NCBI GenBank assembly: GCA_037951105.1
Contig: JBAMJV010001284.1
Coordinates: 220,001-284,000, forward strand
DNA: 64,000 nt
Direction of reading: 5' to 3'
From: Echinarachnius parma
Taxonomy: Eukaryota; Echinodermata; Echinoidea; Clypeasteroida; Echinarachniidae
Each line of letters begins with the position of its first letter. Within the stretch, counting starts at the first letter, position 1. Shown in pieces: positions 1 to 12,300 of this stretch. The notes under the pieces are model-generated. The model searched no databases. It saw only the letters and a list, made by a program, of their open reading frames with translations, and had not been told where the DNA came from. Both the position numbers and the translations under genes were made by a program.

Positions 1-107
1 ATCAACAACTATTTAAAAAAAGCTTCAGTATTTTTTCAATTAAGTCTAGGCATAGTATTTATCTTCTTATTCTGGTGATTCTGCTCAGGAGCAGGTCCTT
101 ATCACCA

Positions 108-422
108 TCACACCTCTCTTCTCATGGCTCTTCTTTTAAAGTCTACATATGGGCCATTCGTAACAGAATCCAACATCATGATGCGTTTCCTTCCTCTTGA
201 TCTCTTTCCTGGTATTCTTCCTTCCAGTACCAGTCTGAGCAAATTGTTATGTCTGATGCTGTGTGCCACCCATTTCCTCTTTCTGTTCTGGATGATTCCA
301 ATTAGTTTCCGCTCTTCTCCGACTGTCTCCAACACTCTTTCGTTGTTGATTCTATCTGTCCATTTGATTTTCAGAATGCGTCTCCAGCACCACATCTCAA
401 AGGCTTTATATTTATATCCCAC
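108..422 (-). mobile_element. LINE reverse-transcriptase C-terminal fragment
   Basis: An open frame of 104 codons reads like the extreme C-terminus of RTE-type LINE ORF2 proteins, often annotated as endonuclease-reverse transcriptase. The visible block is a MWCWRRILKIKWTDRINNER segment, followed by a basic IRHNNLL...GRIPGKRSRGRKR stretch and MMLDSV. In the family this is the region after the polymerase domain. The polymerase and endonuclease parts are absent on this side, so it is a 5'-truncated or window-cut copy and cannot be autonomous as seen. Confidence 0.75.
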
Positions 423-450
423 ATTTATTCCAACCGGATATATTTATTGA

Positions 451-1175
451 TATCTCTGCTGTTTCTGAACCAATCAATTAAAGTTGGTTTTATCTTTAAA
501 ATCACATGCTCGTACAAATATTACACTTGGTTTTCATTACCTCACAAATGAATTATTTCTTGAAGCGTCCTCTAAACCAAACTAAATCCCTTTAATTTAA
601 TATGGCAAAGATCTAAATGATTGATCTTGTCTATTACAATCATGTGCCTATAATTTATTTGTGTTACGAATAATGAGTGCATTATAACGATGCTACCCAG
701 TGAGGGTTCACTGCATTAATTCAGTACAGAACGCTTTCACCTTTAGTTTCGTCTATCGAACATAACCAAAGCCATAATTTACACGTTTACAACCACACGT
801 TTATAAACTACAAGAACAAAGTAGGTAGAATGATAATTAAGTGTATGGGGATCAGATACGTTAGTAAACAAGTGATGATACCATGTTGTATTACACAATA
901 TATATAGTATAATACGAATTAGATAATTATAGTCAAGACATTAAATACGATCCTAAACCTACATCAAATATATTTCCAGTTAAAGACCGATAAGGATGAT
1001 GAAACAAACATACCATGTTACCATAGTTAGCTGCATCATAATTAAATACAGAATTCAAAGGAAGCAAAACGTTATGTTTGAAACACTAGAGTATTCAATT
1101 GGCTGAGAAAACCTATCGTAATTTCAAGTGATTGCATAGTTATGTTTGATTAGAGCATTAACGATAATTGACAAA
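451..1175. other. AT-rich intergenic stretch, no gene seen
   Basis: Unique-looking AT-rich DNA between the LINE fragment and the stop codon of the TRIM-type gene. The side nearest 1175 must hold the 3' UTR of that minus-strand gene. I see no further coding sequence, RNA gene or clear repeat. Confidence 0.5.
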
Positions 1176-3119
1176 CTAAGGCACCTCGATAAAATACAGC
1201 TTCTTACCAGAAGCAAAAGCAAGCATATCACATGACAGAGATACCATGTAACACCATGGACTATCCAGAGCCAGCTTCAGTTCCTCAAACTGAACGACTT
1301 TCTTGAACTTCAGACCGTCCATCTTGTATTCTGTGATGACCACTTTGCCCGCATCACGATTCACGCTGGCGACATAGACTCTGTCTTGGCTATCTACTGC
1401 AGCATACAGATATTCCTCTGGATCTGCCGTCAGGGTGTCTCCTACCCTCCCACTCCTGTCATAGGCCGTCATCTTGCCTGGGTTTGTGCGACAACACGTG
1501 CTGGCAATGATGGCTCCTGACCTGGTTTCAAACGCCTGGTCTGGTGTGGACCTGGTCGTAATACTACACAGCTGGGTATTTATGCTAGGGTCGTAGATCA
1601 TGATGCAGTCCACTCTATCGGCAATTATGATTTCATCTTTGCTGTTTGAAGAAACCTTCGGGAAACAAGGAAAGCAATTGGTTATCTTCTTTGTATGCAA
1701 GTGCGAACCGTTTTGTGCATGGATCCGCAGTTCTGTAGCAGACCACGATACCACTGTGTTTCCAGTGTGAGTCTGATGGGCAAGGTCATGGCAACATCCA
1801 TCATGTTGGATATGTCGTGACACGTTTCCCTTTGTATTCACTCTGTGTGCACCTCGCATCTCATTGTAACCAATAGCCACGGTATCCCTAGATACTGCTG
1901 TCATTCCAGACATGCTATCTCGTAGGTCAAATGCCCTACTAACTCTCGTTGAAGGTTTAGTTATTTCTTTAGGAATGTCTACTGTTCTACAAACGCGTGG
2001 TGTCATGGTTGAGGGTTGAACTATTTCCCCTAGATGAAGAAGAGATCCATCAGCAGGTTTGAACACACTTTCTTCGGCGGTCTTTGATATTGCTCTTACA
2101 GACGTGTCATCCTTGACCTCCTTCAGTATTTGCTCGAGTTCATCACAGAGAAGACAGTGCGCCGCCAAGCTGTCCGCCTCAAGAAGTCCAAGTCTGTCGT
2201 TAGCGACCAGTGACGCCGACAAGCTGGCGATGCTCTTCATTCTCTGACGGTCTTGCGCCTCCAAGACATCATTGTCATCATCGAAACCTTTCTTCAGCGA
2301 CTGGAGAGTCTCAAGTAGTAACCGCTCGTTTTCTTTTAGCTGTCTTGCTTTCTTCTCGTACGCGTCTCTGACTTCTGTTTCCAGCTTTTGAACTGCCGTG
2401 TAAACCTCCTGACGGCGCGCTTCGGTGTTTCGAATGATCATCTCAAGTTCTGTCTTTCTGGCTTTGCATCGTTCAGGTAGATTTCCCACCTTCATATTCA
2501 TTTCCCTCTCGAAGTCGCGATGGGTCTTGATCTGATGGCCACGATGCGCTTTGATGACACACTTGAAGCAGATGTACACTCGGCACTCAACACAGAAGAG
2601 ATCCCTGTTCTCTTGTCGATGTATCGGGCATCTCCCTAAGTGCTGGTGAACGTTGAATTTCCCGCTGCTTAATTCGGACATAGACAGAACCCGATGATCT
2701 GCAACCACTGCGGTCATTCTTTGATGACCGCTGTGACAACTATAACACATATATGTTTTACATTCCTTGCAAAAATACACTGCCTCTACTCTTAATGTAC
2801 ACATCGTGCAGTTTATTACTTTAACGCTAAGAGAAGCCAATAGAACACATGAGTTGCTTAGGTAATCATCCACGAGCCCATTGACAGTCACGTTGGTGGG
2901 AAGTCCCTCAACTCGATTCTCCTGAAACTTTGTGTCACTCCTGCAGAGAGGACACACCATGTGGTCTCTGTCCAGGTGGGTCGCATCATACCCCCTGAGA
3001 CACTTCCTGCAGAAGGTGTGTCCACATATAAGAAGTGTGGCATCTTCAAAGACATCCAGACATAGCGGGCAGATCAGACTCTCAGGAGGGCACGGAGTTT
3101 CTTCGCCTCGTGCAGCCAT
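1176..3119 (-). CDS. TRIM-type RING/B-box E3 ubiquitin ligase, single exon
   Basis: An uninterrupted 647-codon frame. Residues 17-59 are a C3HC4 RING finger (C17, C20, C32, H34, C37, C40, C56, C59), the domain that recruits an E2 enzyme. Residues about 104-142 form a first B-box and about 164-196 a second (C164, H167, C176, C179, C184, C187, H192, H195). Residues about 205-290 are charged and heptad-like, the coiled coil used for dimerisation in TRIM proteins. The C-terminal 250 residues look like a beta-rich repeat region, as in TRIM2/3/56-like proteins, but I cannot identify NHL repeats with certainty. Cytosolic ubiquitin ligase activity is inferred from the RING. The ATG at 3117-3119 directly precedes the RING. 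Intronless TRIM genes expanded in amphioxus and echinoderms, often with immune roles; any such role here is inference. No operon-like partner nearby. Confidence 0.9.
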   Translation of the reverse strand: MAARGEETPCPPESLICPLCLDVFEDATLLICGHTFCRKCLRGYDATHLDRDHMVCPLCRSDTKFQENRVEGLPTNVTVNGLVDDYLSNSCVLLASLSVKVINCTMCTLRVEAVYFCKECKTYMCYSCHSGHQRMTAVVADHRVLSMSELSSGKFNVHQHLGRCPIHRQENRDLFCVECRVYICFKCVIKAHRGHQIKTHRDFEREMNMKVGNLPERCKARKTELEMIIRNTEARRQEVYTAVQKLETEVRDAYEKKARQLKENERLLLETLQSLKKGFDDDNDVLEAQDRQRMKSIASLSASLVANDRLGLLEADSLAAHCLLCDELEQILKEVKDDTSVRAISKTAEESVFKPADGSLLHLGEIVQPSTMTPRVCRTVDIPKEITKPSTRVSRAFDLRDSMSGMTAVSRDTVAIGYNEMRGAHRVNTKGNVSRHIQHDGCCHDLAHQTHTGNTVVSWSATELRIHAQNGSHLHTKKITNCFPCFPKVSSNSKDEIIIADRVDCIMIYDPSINTQLCSITTRSTPDQAFETRSGAIIASTCCRTNPGKMTAYDRSGRVGDTLTADPEEYLYAAVDSQDRVYVASVNRDAGKVVITEYKMDGLKFKKVVQFEELKLALDSPWCYMVSLSCDMLAFASGKKLYFIEVP

Positions 3120-3614
3120 TTCAATTTACAGCAAATCGACGCAAACGGGACCATCAAGATACAGAGCGGGCTCTTGTCGTTCTTCGTTGCATTTTGTTGC
3201 ACAGTGCTTCTGATTAAAATGTTGAAACTGCAACTATTTCATTCAACATATCCGTTTAAAGTTTAATCTCGGCGGCATCCGCTGTCCGTTATTTGCAGCT
3301 TCTATACTGAGCGAACTGGTTTAGCTGAACCTTTTTCAAAGTTGCATGGCGGGTGGATCATTTAATCAACAATGTATTTGCTTCGTACTGGAGAGAAAAT
3401 TTCATTCATAATGATACCAATATCCAAGCTATATGAAGGTGTGGTGTGATTTTTAAATTCTTTTTATACCAGTGTGATTTTGTTTCATTCTTATGCCACG
3501 TGAGCGATCATTGACCAATGAGCGACACACATGTATCATACTATCTTAAGCCCTGCGTTATTAATCATGGCACAGGGTTTCACTCAATCTTCCCATTATT
3601 TATTATCAATAGTA

Positions 3615-3973
3615 TTAAAGGGGGTAGTAACGTCAAAATCCTCAAAACTTTCTTGAACTACGGTTCTCACATGCCTCATTGTATTCGTATTACCAATAGA
3701 AACATGGAAAAGCTTTCGGTTTTCCAAATTTCTCTTCAAGTTCTTAAGATACATAATTGAAGTGTTCGGATTTTTACTTATCTACTGTGTACAAAGTCAG
3801 CGCAAGGACTCTGCGAATATCACTTTGCATTTTCGCTCATTACTTGGCCATATAACATCCATTTAACGTGTCATTTTCACACACTACTAAGTGGACATAT
3901 CAGATCACAAATATACACATTTTATCAACCATTCGTCATTTTTGCACATGTCAACAATACTAGATCCCTTTAA
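3615..3973. mobile_element. TTAA-flanked short element, family A copy 1
   Basis: Starts TTAAAGGGGG and ends GATCCCTTTAA, so the ends are inverted and the outermost bases are TTAA on both sides. The same interior (a GACATATCAGATCACA block, then ACACATTTTAT) recurs at 30854-31234 and from 63148. No coding capacity. TTAA target duplication is typical of piggyBac-type elements; assignment is by that feature only. Confidence 0.75.
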
Positions 3974-4229
3974 TGCCAGAGCTTTTTATAGTTAGTTATG
4001 ATATCATAATTTGTATGTGTTTTTGTTTCACAGGATTCACGATAACAAGTCATCAATTATCAGTCGTAAACCAACCCTAGAAAGGTTAATTATCACCTTC
4101 TTGTTTGAATGATTAACAAGGTAGTTATAGAACACGTGTAAAGCACGAGTGAATAAAGCATTATTTTCTTTTTCTCCTCCTTCCGATCAGTTTAATATAG
4201 CAGCCCACCGATAATGTGAGCTTCTAGCC

Positions 4230-4446
4230 ATCATCCTTTACGGTGGTCTTTTTTTTCTTTTAAATTGTTTTTAATTTATTACTCATTTATTTATTTATTT
4301 TTCAATTTAATTCAATTTGTATTTATTTATTTATTTATTTATCTTCTTCTTTTTTTTGTTTTTGTTTTTTTTTTTTTTTTTTTGGGGGGGGGGGGGGGGT
4401 TTCCTTAAAAAAAAAAATCTGTAAGTGTGTGGGGGGGGGGGGGGGA
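4230..4446 (+). repeat. Low-complexity T-rich/ATTT block with poly-G tracts
   Basis: Runs of T and TTTA units lead into a pure T run, then a G run of about 17 (4384-4400), and a second G run near 4431-4445. Probably microsatellite growth at the tail of an old insertion. No gene is supported. Confidence 0.8.
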
Positions 4447-7179
4447 CAACAAATATTACCATCCTAAATCTTTCTCATTATAATTAATCACGTAAGCTTT
4501 CAAAATTTTAATGCGAAACAGTTATTCAATGGGGTCACTGCAGAAAAATGCGTACCAATAATTGTAAGCGATTATACAATGTCAACTTTATTTCAGACAC
4601 CCACATGCACGCACACACACACTTCACTAACAATCTGCCAAATAATATAGAACAAATCAAATGAAACTATGTATATATCAAACAGCAAAACAATTCATAC
4701 ATTTTGGTTTAGGCACCATTAAAAACTTTTGCATTTTATTCAAACATTGACTTTTACAAGAGACTAAGAATATAAATAACTAAATTTCACTTCATGACAC
4801 TCTTAATAGATCTAGAACAACCATAAAAGTGTCTTCATTCAATTCATAAATTATAAAGGACGCCACAATAGACACAAAATCCTGACAAATTAAAATTGAA
4901 ACAATTGAGACAATTTAAAAAATAAATAAATCTTTAACTACGAAAAACAATTTTTTTGGAAAAAATGGGCAGGGGAAAGTGGACGAGGTATTAAATGTCT
5001 GTTTTATTGAAACTTTAGGACACTTCAGAAAGAGGGCACAATGAGGCCTCATGTTATACGCATGCTGCAAGCTCAGTTGCTTACATACGCAACAGAGTTC
5101 AACGAGTGACTTCTGCGACTCACGCAAGATTTGGCTTTGCTCTGTAAACAATGTGCTACCCTGAATATATGTTGTTGTATTAACTCCTTAAGTGCCAAGT
5201 TGCATTTTTGCGAGTTACAATACACACAAATGCCATAGAGCATTAAAATCCCTGGCACCTGAAGAGTTAAATAATACAGTGGGACCTCGTTATAATGATA
5301 AGCTTGGTGCCATGAAAGTTACCTTGATATATCTGGGTGAAATAACAAATGAATATTAAGAGCTTGTTCCGTCAAAATCAATTTGTTTTATTAAACAGGG
5401 TATTGTTATATCACAGGTCTATATACCAAGGTCCTACTACGCATGTATATGCAATCGAATCTTCAATGGGTTTAATATAAACCCATCCAAAAAGTTTGGA
5501 TACTTAATTTTGATCGATCATATCTCTTTTCTTCTTAAATCATATCAAACATTATTTAGTATCAATGCATAGCATGTTATGCTATGTTATATCAATGCAT
5601 AGCATTCCCCATTACAAATTATATCCTATTTGTAAATTTGTATAGCATTGGGGTATGTGCAGTATGCATGAAAATGGGCGAAGAATAAACTGTTGCAAAA
5701 TGGGCGTTGAGAAACGCTAGAGGAAACAAGAGGGGGACAACTCTTTAGTTGCTTTCAACAACATCACATCTTTTTTCTTAAAAATTGGCAAAAAAACAAT
5801 TTGTCAAATGCAAGTAAATCACACACAAAATTTACTTTAAAATCATTACGAATTTGTCAGTATGTCATTTCCACCACGATATAACACATATTTGTTTAAA
5901 AATATAAAAAAAAGTTACCTACACCAACATTTTTTGGCTTCTATGAAAGTGGCGTATGGTAATTTCAAATATATATTAGATAGAAATACAAGGGATTATG
6001 TGTATCCTTTATTCCTTACTGGTTGTTATGAAATGTTAATAAGTACTTTTCACAGGTTTTTAAATTGTTTTATTTTATATCTCTTGGTGTCCTCCCAATT
6101 CTTGAAAAGGGAATATTTTGAAGCAAAACATATATTGCTAGAAATACTAGATGCTGCAAAAATATTTGTCAATAATGAAATACTTTGAAAAGTAAATTTC
6201 AATAACCATTTACTAACCCCCTCCCAGTTATGGCGTTCACGATTGGTCTTGAAAATACTCAAGTCTATGGAGAAATCATGATAAATCATTATTAAATTAC
6301 CTTGAAAGGGTTATCAAAGAAAAAAATAAACATAAAAATAAAAATAATGCGAAGTTCATGTCCTTTTTTTGGCACAAGCCAATCCCGTTTGTTTTAATCT
6401 TGGCCAAACCACCTATTTCATTTGCAACATTGCACTTTTAAGGATGTGTTTTCTTCACAAATTTGCACATATTATACGTTAGCCCATTCAGGACTGGTCC
6501 CGAATATACCAGAGCTGGAGTCTATGGAGAATACATGTTAGAGCAAAATCAATCCGTCCTGAACAGGCAGATACTTTTAGTCTTACCCAGCTTATACCAT
6601 AGGAACAGTAATCACAATGGCCTAAATTCTCACCAGTGCCACAACCCTAGTCCAGGCTAAAATAAGAGAGACATTACCAGTAACTGTTTATATAAACCAT
6701 AGTAAACATATGAAAGTTGACTAGCCCTTTGTCTTCATTCCAGTTGTATGATAACTGGTCACCAGTAATATTGCATCCTAGATTAACTCATTACTGGTGA
6801 TCGGTTGTACTACCATTGGAATGGCAAGTAACCCTTTTCTGATGCCTACGCAGAACTAGAGAGATTGATTGGATAATGAAAAGACACAAGGAGAATATCT
6901 GTTGGAACAAGACAACCATAAAAGGGCTAGTGGAATTTTACAGGTGTGAAACGGTAAGACCAGTTACTGGTAACTTCTGTTTTTTTAAGCCAAGAATAAA
7001 CTTGTGCTACCGATGAGGATTTGGGCCTATATGTTTTAAATAGTTAAGGCCATAGTTAAGGATTAAAATACATTAAAGTGGGTCTTTTTTTTTGTAATGA
7101 TTACAAAAAAGAACAGAACAAAATAAATTATAGTGACCACATATACAGAAAGACCACCTCTTGATAAAGACTTGTTAAC

Positions 7180-7330
7180 TTGCAGTCAAACCTGTATATA
7201 GTGACCACTGTAGAAAAGTCACCTCTATAGACAGGTTCCATAACACTGCATTCGTCGGCAGGGTTTGGTGGACACAATAGGCAGGTTGGCTGCTATAAAC
7301 AGGTGACAACTTAGACAGGTTTGACCATAC
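7180..7330. repeat. Dispersed repeat of the 'gaccac...acaggt' type
   Basis: Iterations of a loose unit around GACCAC, TATAGACAGGT and GGTTTGAC. Comparable stretches occur near 11200-11300, 17680-17815, 19110-19420, 19915-20080 and 38762-38940. The copies are diverged, carry no coding frame and lie in introns as well as between genes, so they are most simply an old dispersed repeat family. Confidence 0.55.
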
Positions 7331-7427
7331 ATGCTAGAAAACCATTTGGATGTATAAGAAATACTCACAAAGACCACTGTACCATGGGTGGTCATAGACA
7401 TTTTTTTGTGATCCATTGGCCCGTATT

Positions 7428-7640
7428 CACAAAGGAGGTTTGTACAGTCCATGGTCTAAACCCCGGTTTACATCTATGGAATGCCAATTGTAAACTGATG
7501 GAGAGAGAATGTGTACCATCAACATTGTTAACAAGTAAGGAATTTACATTCTCTCTCCATCAGTTTACAATTGGCATTCCATAGATGTAAACCGGGGTTT
7601 AGACCATGGACTGTACAAACCTCCTTTGTGAATACGGGCC
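7428..7640. mobile_element. Fold-back MITE, family B copy 1
   Basis: The first about 85 bases (GGCCCGTATTCACAAAGGAG...) are repeated as an inverted complement at the right end (...CTCCTTTGTGAATACGGGCC), separated by about 35 bases. The whole insertion can fold into one long hairpin. A close relative lies at 23055-23277 inside FAF1 intron 1. It has no coding capacity and would depend on an unidentified transposase. Confidence 0.9.
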
Positions 7641-8070
7641 ATTAACTTTGTAAGATTCAACCAAAAATCACTTGGAGCTTTCACAATTCTATTGTACCTT
7701 GTTGTTTGGCTAATCTAATGGTAACAGGAGAATAAAATGAGTTTTGATTTAGTCAAATGTTTTCCTAATTATGGAGACATTTAAGATTGAATTAAAAAGC
7801 GTTTCAGAATGCTTTTCGATCCTAGTCAAGAGTATACCAATTCGGATACTCAATCGTCTATAGTATCCGAACTGTGCAAATGATCAGGGATAAAAACCTG
7901 ACATAAATTTTCTCTTTTTTTCACCAGGTAAACATTGATCCTTTTCTATGATAATATCACATATTATTCACAAGAATCTTACAATGATATTGATATATGA
8001 TTGAAGTCTCAAATATCACCATTGGAAAAATATTTCAAAGTTACTGGATCACTTGAATGTTGGATTATTA
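7641..8070. repeat. Dispersed repeat, copy with empty TTAA site
   Basis: Matches by eye the stretch 34118-35110, sharing AAAATCACTTGGA, CCTTGTTGTTTGGCT, GTTTTGATTT, a pair of inverted ATTCGGATACT segments and the closing GAAGTCTCAAATATCAC. A shorter piece recurs at 15005-15100 in a FAF1 intron. This copy lacks the 556-bp insertion present in the other, so it shows the pre-insertion arrangement. Confidence 0.65.
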
Positions 8071-9049
8071 ATTGTGTCTTTACATACAAAAATGTATGTA
8101 TGCTGTATTCTTATATATTTTGGACACTAAGCGTGAATATTGAGTTTTTTTTTATTTGAGAGGTTTCTAAAAAAACAATTGCACCACTTTTACATCATGG
8201 AGTTCAACAGCAGCGCATCATTGTGAGGTAACAAAATCATCAAACAAATAAAAACAGGACGGGTTGCATATGAAGTAGCACAATGCACAAACAAAAAAAC
8301 AAAAGGTCTACTACTTCAGTAACATTGGTAGAACCACAGAGGTTAATCGCTAGATGTACCCCAAGCCTACCAACCAAAGGTAGGAAGGAGATATTTGTTT
8401 TTATTACAAATGAAGTTGTGAATATTTTTTTCTCTCTTATTTTTTCATATTCAGCTTCGCAGAGATAATTGCTTGACCCAGAAAAACAATAATGCCCTGG
8501 CTATGCCAGCGTTACTAACTAGCATGTCTAAAATGGCAGTCCAACAAAATATAAATATAATTGTATTAATCAAAATTTTCATTTCATACACTGTACAAAA
8601 TACTTTTCATCATTAGTGTGTATGCATTGGACAAGAGATAAAAGCTTCATTTCATTTGAGCTGTAAACGTAACAAGCTATTGTAGAAAGCCAAGCATATG
8701 TGTCGTACAACTCCGATGCAATTCGGATACCAACAGACCAGTTTCATATTACATTCAAATGATACAAACATTTGCTATAAACAGCCCTAGTAACCACTTT
8801 TTGGCGAACCTGTTGCAGGTTATTCTCCTTTCCTTTAATATGATGCTATGTCTGGCAAGCTTAAGTCTTGAACAAGGCCTATTCAAAATGTAAAGTTTTT
8901 TTCCTGAAAGTGTTTAAAACATCACATCTTCCAAATATAAATGCTTTCAGTGAAGGAAAGGTGGAGTGAAAAAAAAAATTATGTGTAAAACATTTTGCAT
9001 GGTCCCTTTTGTCTTGCACTTGGTCATGTGGTGGCTATCTATAAGCAAC

Positions 9050-9250
9050 AGCTCCACACTTGGTCACAAGTGATAGCTGCAGATTTGATCACATGATAGC
9101 GGCAGATCTGATCACGTGATAGCTGCAGATTAGATCATGTGATAGCTGTAGACTCATCATGTGACAGCTATACACTTGGTCATGTAATAGCTATAATCTC
9201 ATCATCATGCTGTCTCGAAGGGTCATGTGATAGCTCTAGGCTTGAATATG
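9050..9250. repeat. Imperfect 23-bp tandem repeat with CACGTG/CATGTG cores
   Basis: About seven diverged units built on GATCAC(G/A)TGATAGC(T/G)GCAGAT. They sit 110-310 bases beyond the FAF1 stop codon on the minus strand, so probably in its 3' UTR or just after it. Several units hold an E-box-like CANNTG. Any function is unproved. Confidence 0.8.
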
Positions 9251-9361
9251 TGTTGGATGTTAACCTGGTCGAATCAAACGTTGGCTCTGAACTTGGTAGG
9301 ACTTTTCTTCCATGGCTGGCGAATGCTTGTTCTCCATGTTTACAGGTGAGATGTAGAACAT

Positions 9362-12300
9362 CTAGCGTTCCTCCACAAATAGAGTTTCTTGGGGGCACAG
9401 GCCCAGCTGTTGGAGGTTTTGATGGCCGTCCAATGCAGTTAACTGTAGGCAAAAAGAGTGAAATCGAACCATGTAATAATTGAACTAGGAGTATTATTTT
9501 CAAGTGTAAAAATATTTTTGTACAAGCGCAATTATTTAAAATGATTGGTTCTAGAAATCCGTTCCATGATTTCCATCAACAACCATAGTCTTTGCAAAAA
9601 TATTTAATCTAAATGTTAATAATTAAGGTATTAAGTAATGCTACAATTATTCATGAGTCTAAAGAAGCAGACTAGTTCTATTTTCATGGGACATAATCAT
9701 CCCTAATGTTCCTGGACAATAGATGATAATTTTCTTCAGAATGATTTAGTAGTAGAGGGATGAGTTTTCAAATTCTGATAGCTTCAAATTTACATCTTTC
9801 TTTGGCCATGTGATGAGCACCTCGTAAGTGTCTGGATTGAACCCTTTGCATCATAGGAAGGCTTGACTCATGTATAGCTTACACTTTATTTCAACAAGAC
9901 TTTGTCAAATAACAATCTATTTTAGAAGTCAGAGAAAAAGCTTCAAACTTACATCTCTCTTTGGCCACGTGGTGAGCACCTTGTGGGTGTCTTTGTGGTA
10001 CCCCTTGGAACCTAGGAAGACTATCAGCATCTGGAGTTTCTCAGACGCCAGGAAGCGACGGGTGAGGGTCTCGCCGGTGGGGAGGCGCATCCTGAGGGTG
10101 CTGAGGGGCGCACCCGCGCCCTCGTCCGGTTCATCAGCCAGTTGTTGTTCAAGAGACAGCCGGATTGCCTGGAAAAAAATTGTAAAATAGTAACAACGTT
10201 GGAATATGCATCAGGAACACAAAATGGGATCTCTGATGGAATTGAATTTGGAAGATATTGAGGGGTAAGTTTGTATCGTTATCAGGCTCCTCACTCCCAG
10301 CAAGTTGCTGCTCCTCCCGTTGTTCCCTCATGATTCTTTCCTTCCTTCTTCCCCTCTCCATCTCCCTTCTTCCCCTCTTCATCTCCCTTCCTCAATCCTC
10401 TTCTCCTCCCTTTCCTCTTTTTTTTCTCCAAGGCCTCTTTCATTTCCTCTCCTCTTCTCCCAACTCATCCCCCATCCTCCTTTCTTATCTCCTCCTCTCA
10501 AAGCTTCATTCCTTTCGCTTACCTCTTCTTCAGCCTGCTTCATCTGTTCCTCCTGCTGCTCCTTCATGATCCTCTCCCATTCCTCCTCCTCTCCCTCCCT
10601 TAATCCCCCAACTCATCCCTTAATCCCCCAACTCATCCCTCCATCCTCCTCCCTTCTCTCCTCATCCCTCGTCTCCTCCTCTCAAAGCCTCATTCCTTTC
10701 GCTTACCTCTTCTTCAGCCTGCTTCATCTGTTCCTCCCGCTGCTCCTTCATGATTCTCTCCCCTACCTCCCCCTCTCCCTCCCTTAATCCCCAACTCATC
10801 CCCCTCCTCCTCCCTTATCTCCTCCTCTCAAAGCCTCATTCCTTTCGCTTACCTCTTCTTCAGCCTGCTTCATCTGTTCCTCCTGCTGCTCCTTCATGAT
10901 TCTCGCCCCTTCCTCCCGCTCCTGCCTCTCCTTCTCCTCTTGCTGAAAATGAAAAAAACAACAGGTGAATGGAGATTTGATAGTGATGGAAATTCCCCCA
11001 AAACAAAAAACTTTATTGACACATCAAAAATCTGTACGATCAGAACCCATCATTTACAAGTGCCCCATCCTTCATCCATCCGGTAACCCAAACCTAAATA
11101 ACTTGGACCCAGATACAATCCAATGGCTGCGGAAAATTGGGCGATGTTGCATAGAAGCTGTGCTGCCTCATACAAAGAAGAGCAGTTTAAGACCCATGTA
11201 TTAAAGACCCCTCAAGGGAGACAGAAAAGGTGGTCTTTACAGACAGGTTCATTGATTTACATGTGAAATGCTTCATAGGTAAACAAAGTTTAGTGGTCTT
11301 TACCGGCTGAAATTCAACTCACATTGATGATTCTATTACAACTCTGTAATCTTTTTTATTGAATAATTACACATTGAAATTCACTTTGTTATCCCTTCAT
11401 CTTACTTTACATCCAAATGTATTGTTTTGAAATTAATCCATGTGCAGTGAGGAACTTAATTTGATTTTCAAGTTCTGAATTACGGCATTACCTTTGCTCT
11501 GTCTGCTAATAATGATACATGGTAGGCCGCGTCCTGTTCTAGCCTCAGCATCTCGGACGCTCTCCTCTCATCCTAAAAAGTTAAGAAAAACGTTATGTTG
11601 AGATTATTAATAGAATATAGAAACTTATTTTTAATTCAACTTAAATTTAATTTTATGTTCATTTCCATTTAATCTGCAACCGGATATATAATTTACTATA
11701 TTGGGGCCTCATGCTTAACCCTAAAAAGACTGGGCTATTTTGAAACTTGAAAAAACTGGGGGGGGGGGGGGCTAAAAGGGCCCCCCCCCCCATAAGATCT
11801 CGGCAACCGAAACTCCGATCGACTCCAAATTTGGCAACGTGATAGATGTCCATAAATTCTACAATATTGCGTAGTTGAACATTTTTTTAAAATTAGAATA
11901 TGCTAATTAGAGCTAATTAATTATGCGAAAATTGTATTTTTTTGTAGTTTTCGTAGTTTTCTCGGCAATCGAAACTCCAATCAACTCCAAATTTGGCATG
12001 GTGATAGATGTCCATGAGCCATACAATATTGCATAGTTAAATTTTTTTTTCTAATTATAATATGCTAATTAGAGCTAATTAATTATGCGAAAATTGCATT
12101 TCTTATGTATTTCTTTGTTTGTTTTACTTATGTTTTTTATTGTTTTTTCAATGAAAATAATTATTGACCATTATTCAACCATTTTTAGCCCAAAATTAAA
12201 TGATTGCAGTGATTAGAATGAAAAATAATGAAGATTTTGTCTTTTCTAGGAACAAAATCAATTTCCATAGGATTTGTACACAAATCACAAAATTTAGCGA

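Larger units (their letters stand above)
3120..9361. other. Intergenic/3' flank region between TRIM gene and FAF1
   Basis: About 6.2 kb without a gene I can support. It contains a TTAA-flanked repeat (3615-3973), a T/G-rich low-complexity block (4230-4445), a fold-back element (7428-7640), one copy of a dispersed repeat (about 7641-8070) and a 23-bp tandem repeat (about 9050-9250). The right-hand part must include the 3' UTR of the minus-strand FAF1 gene; its polyadenylation site was not determined. Short frames here look like chance. Confidence 0.5.

Noticed and set aside
9180-9503. 107-codon minus-strand frame over the FAF1 last exon
   Set aside because: It is in a different frame from the spliced FAF1 exon 16, whose frame ends in PQETLFVEER and a stop at 9362.
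10305-10787. 160-codon plus-strand frame, Ser/Leu/Pro-rich
   Set aside because: Antisense of the duplicated purine-rich FAF1 exon 14 region.
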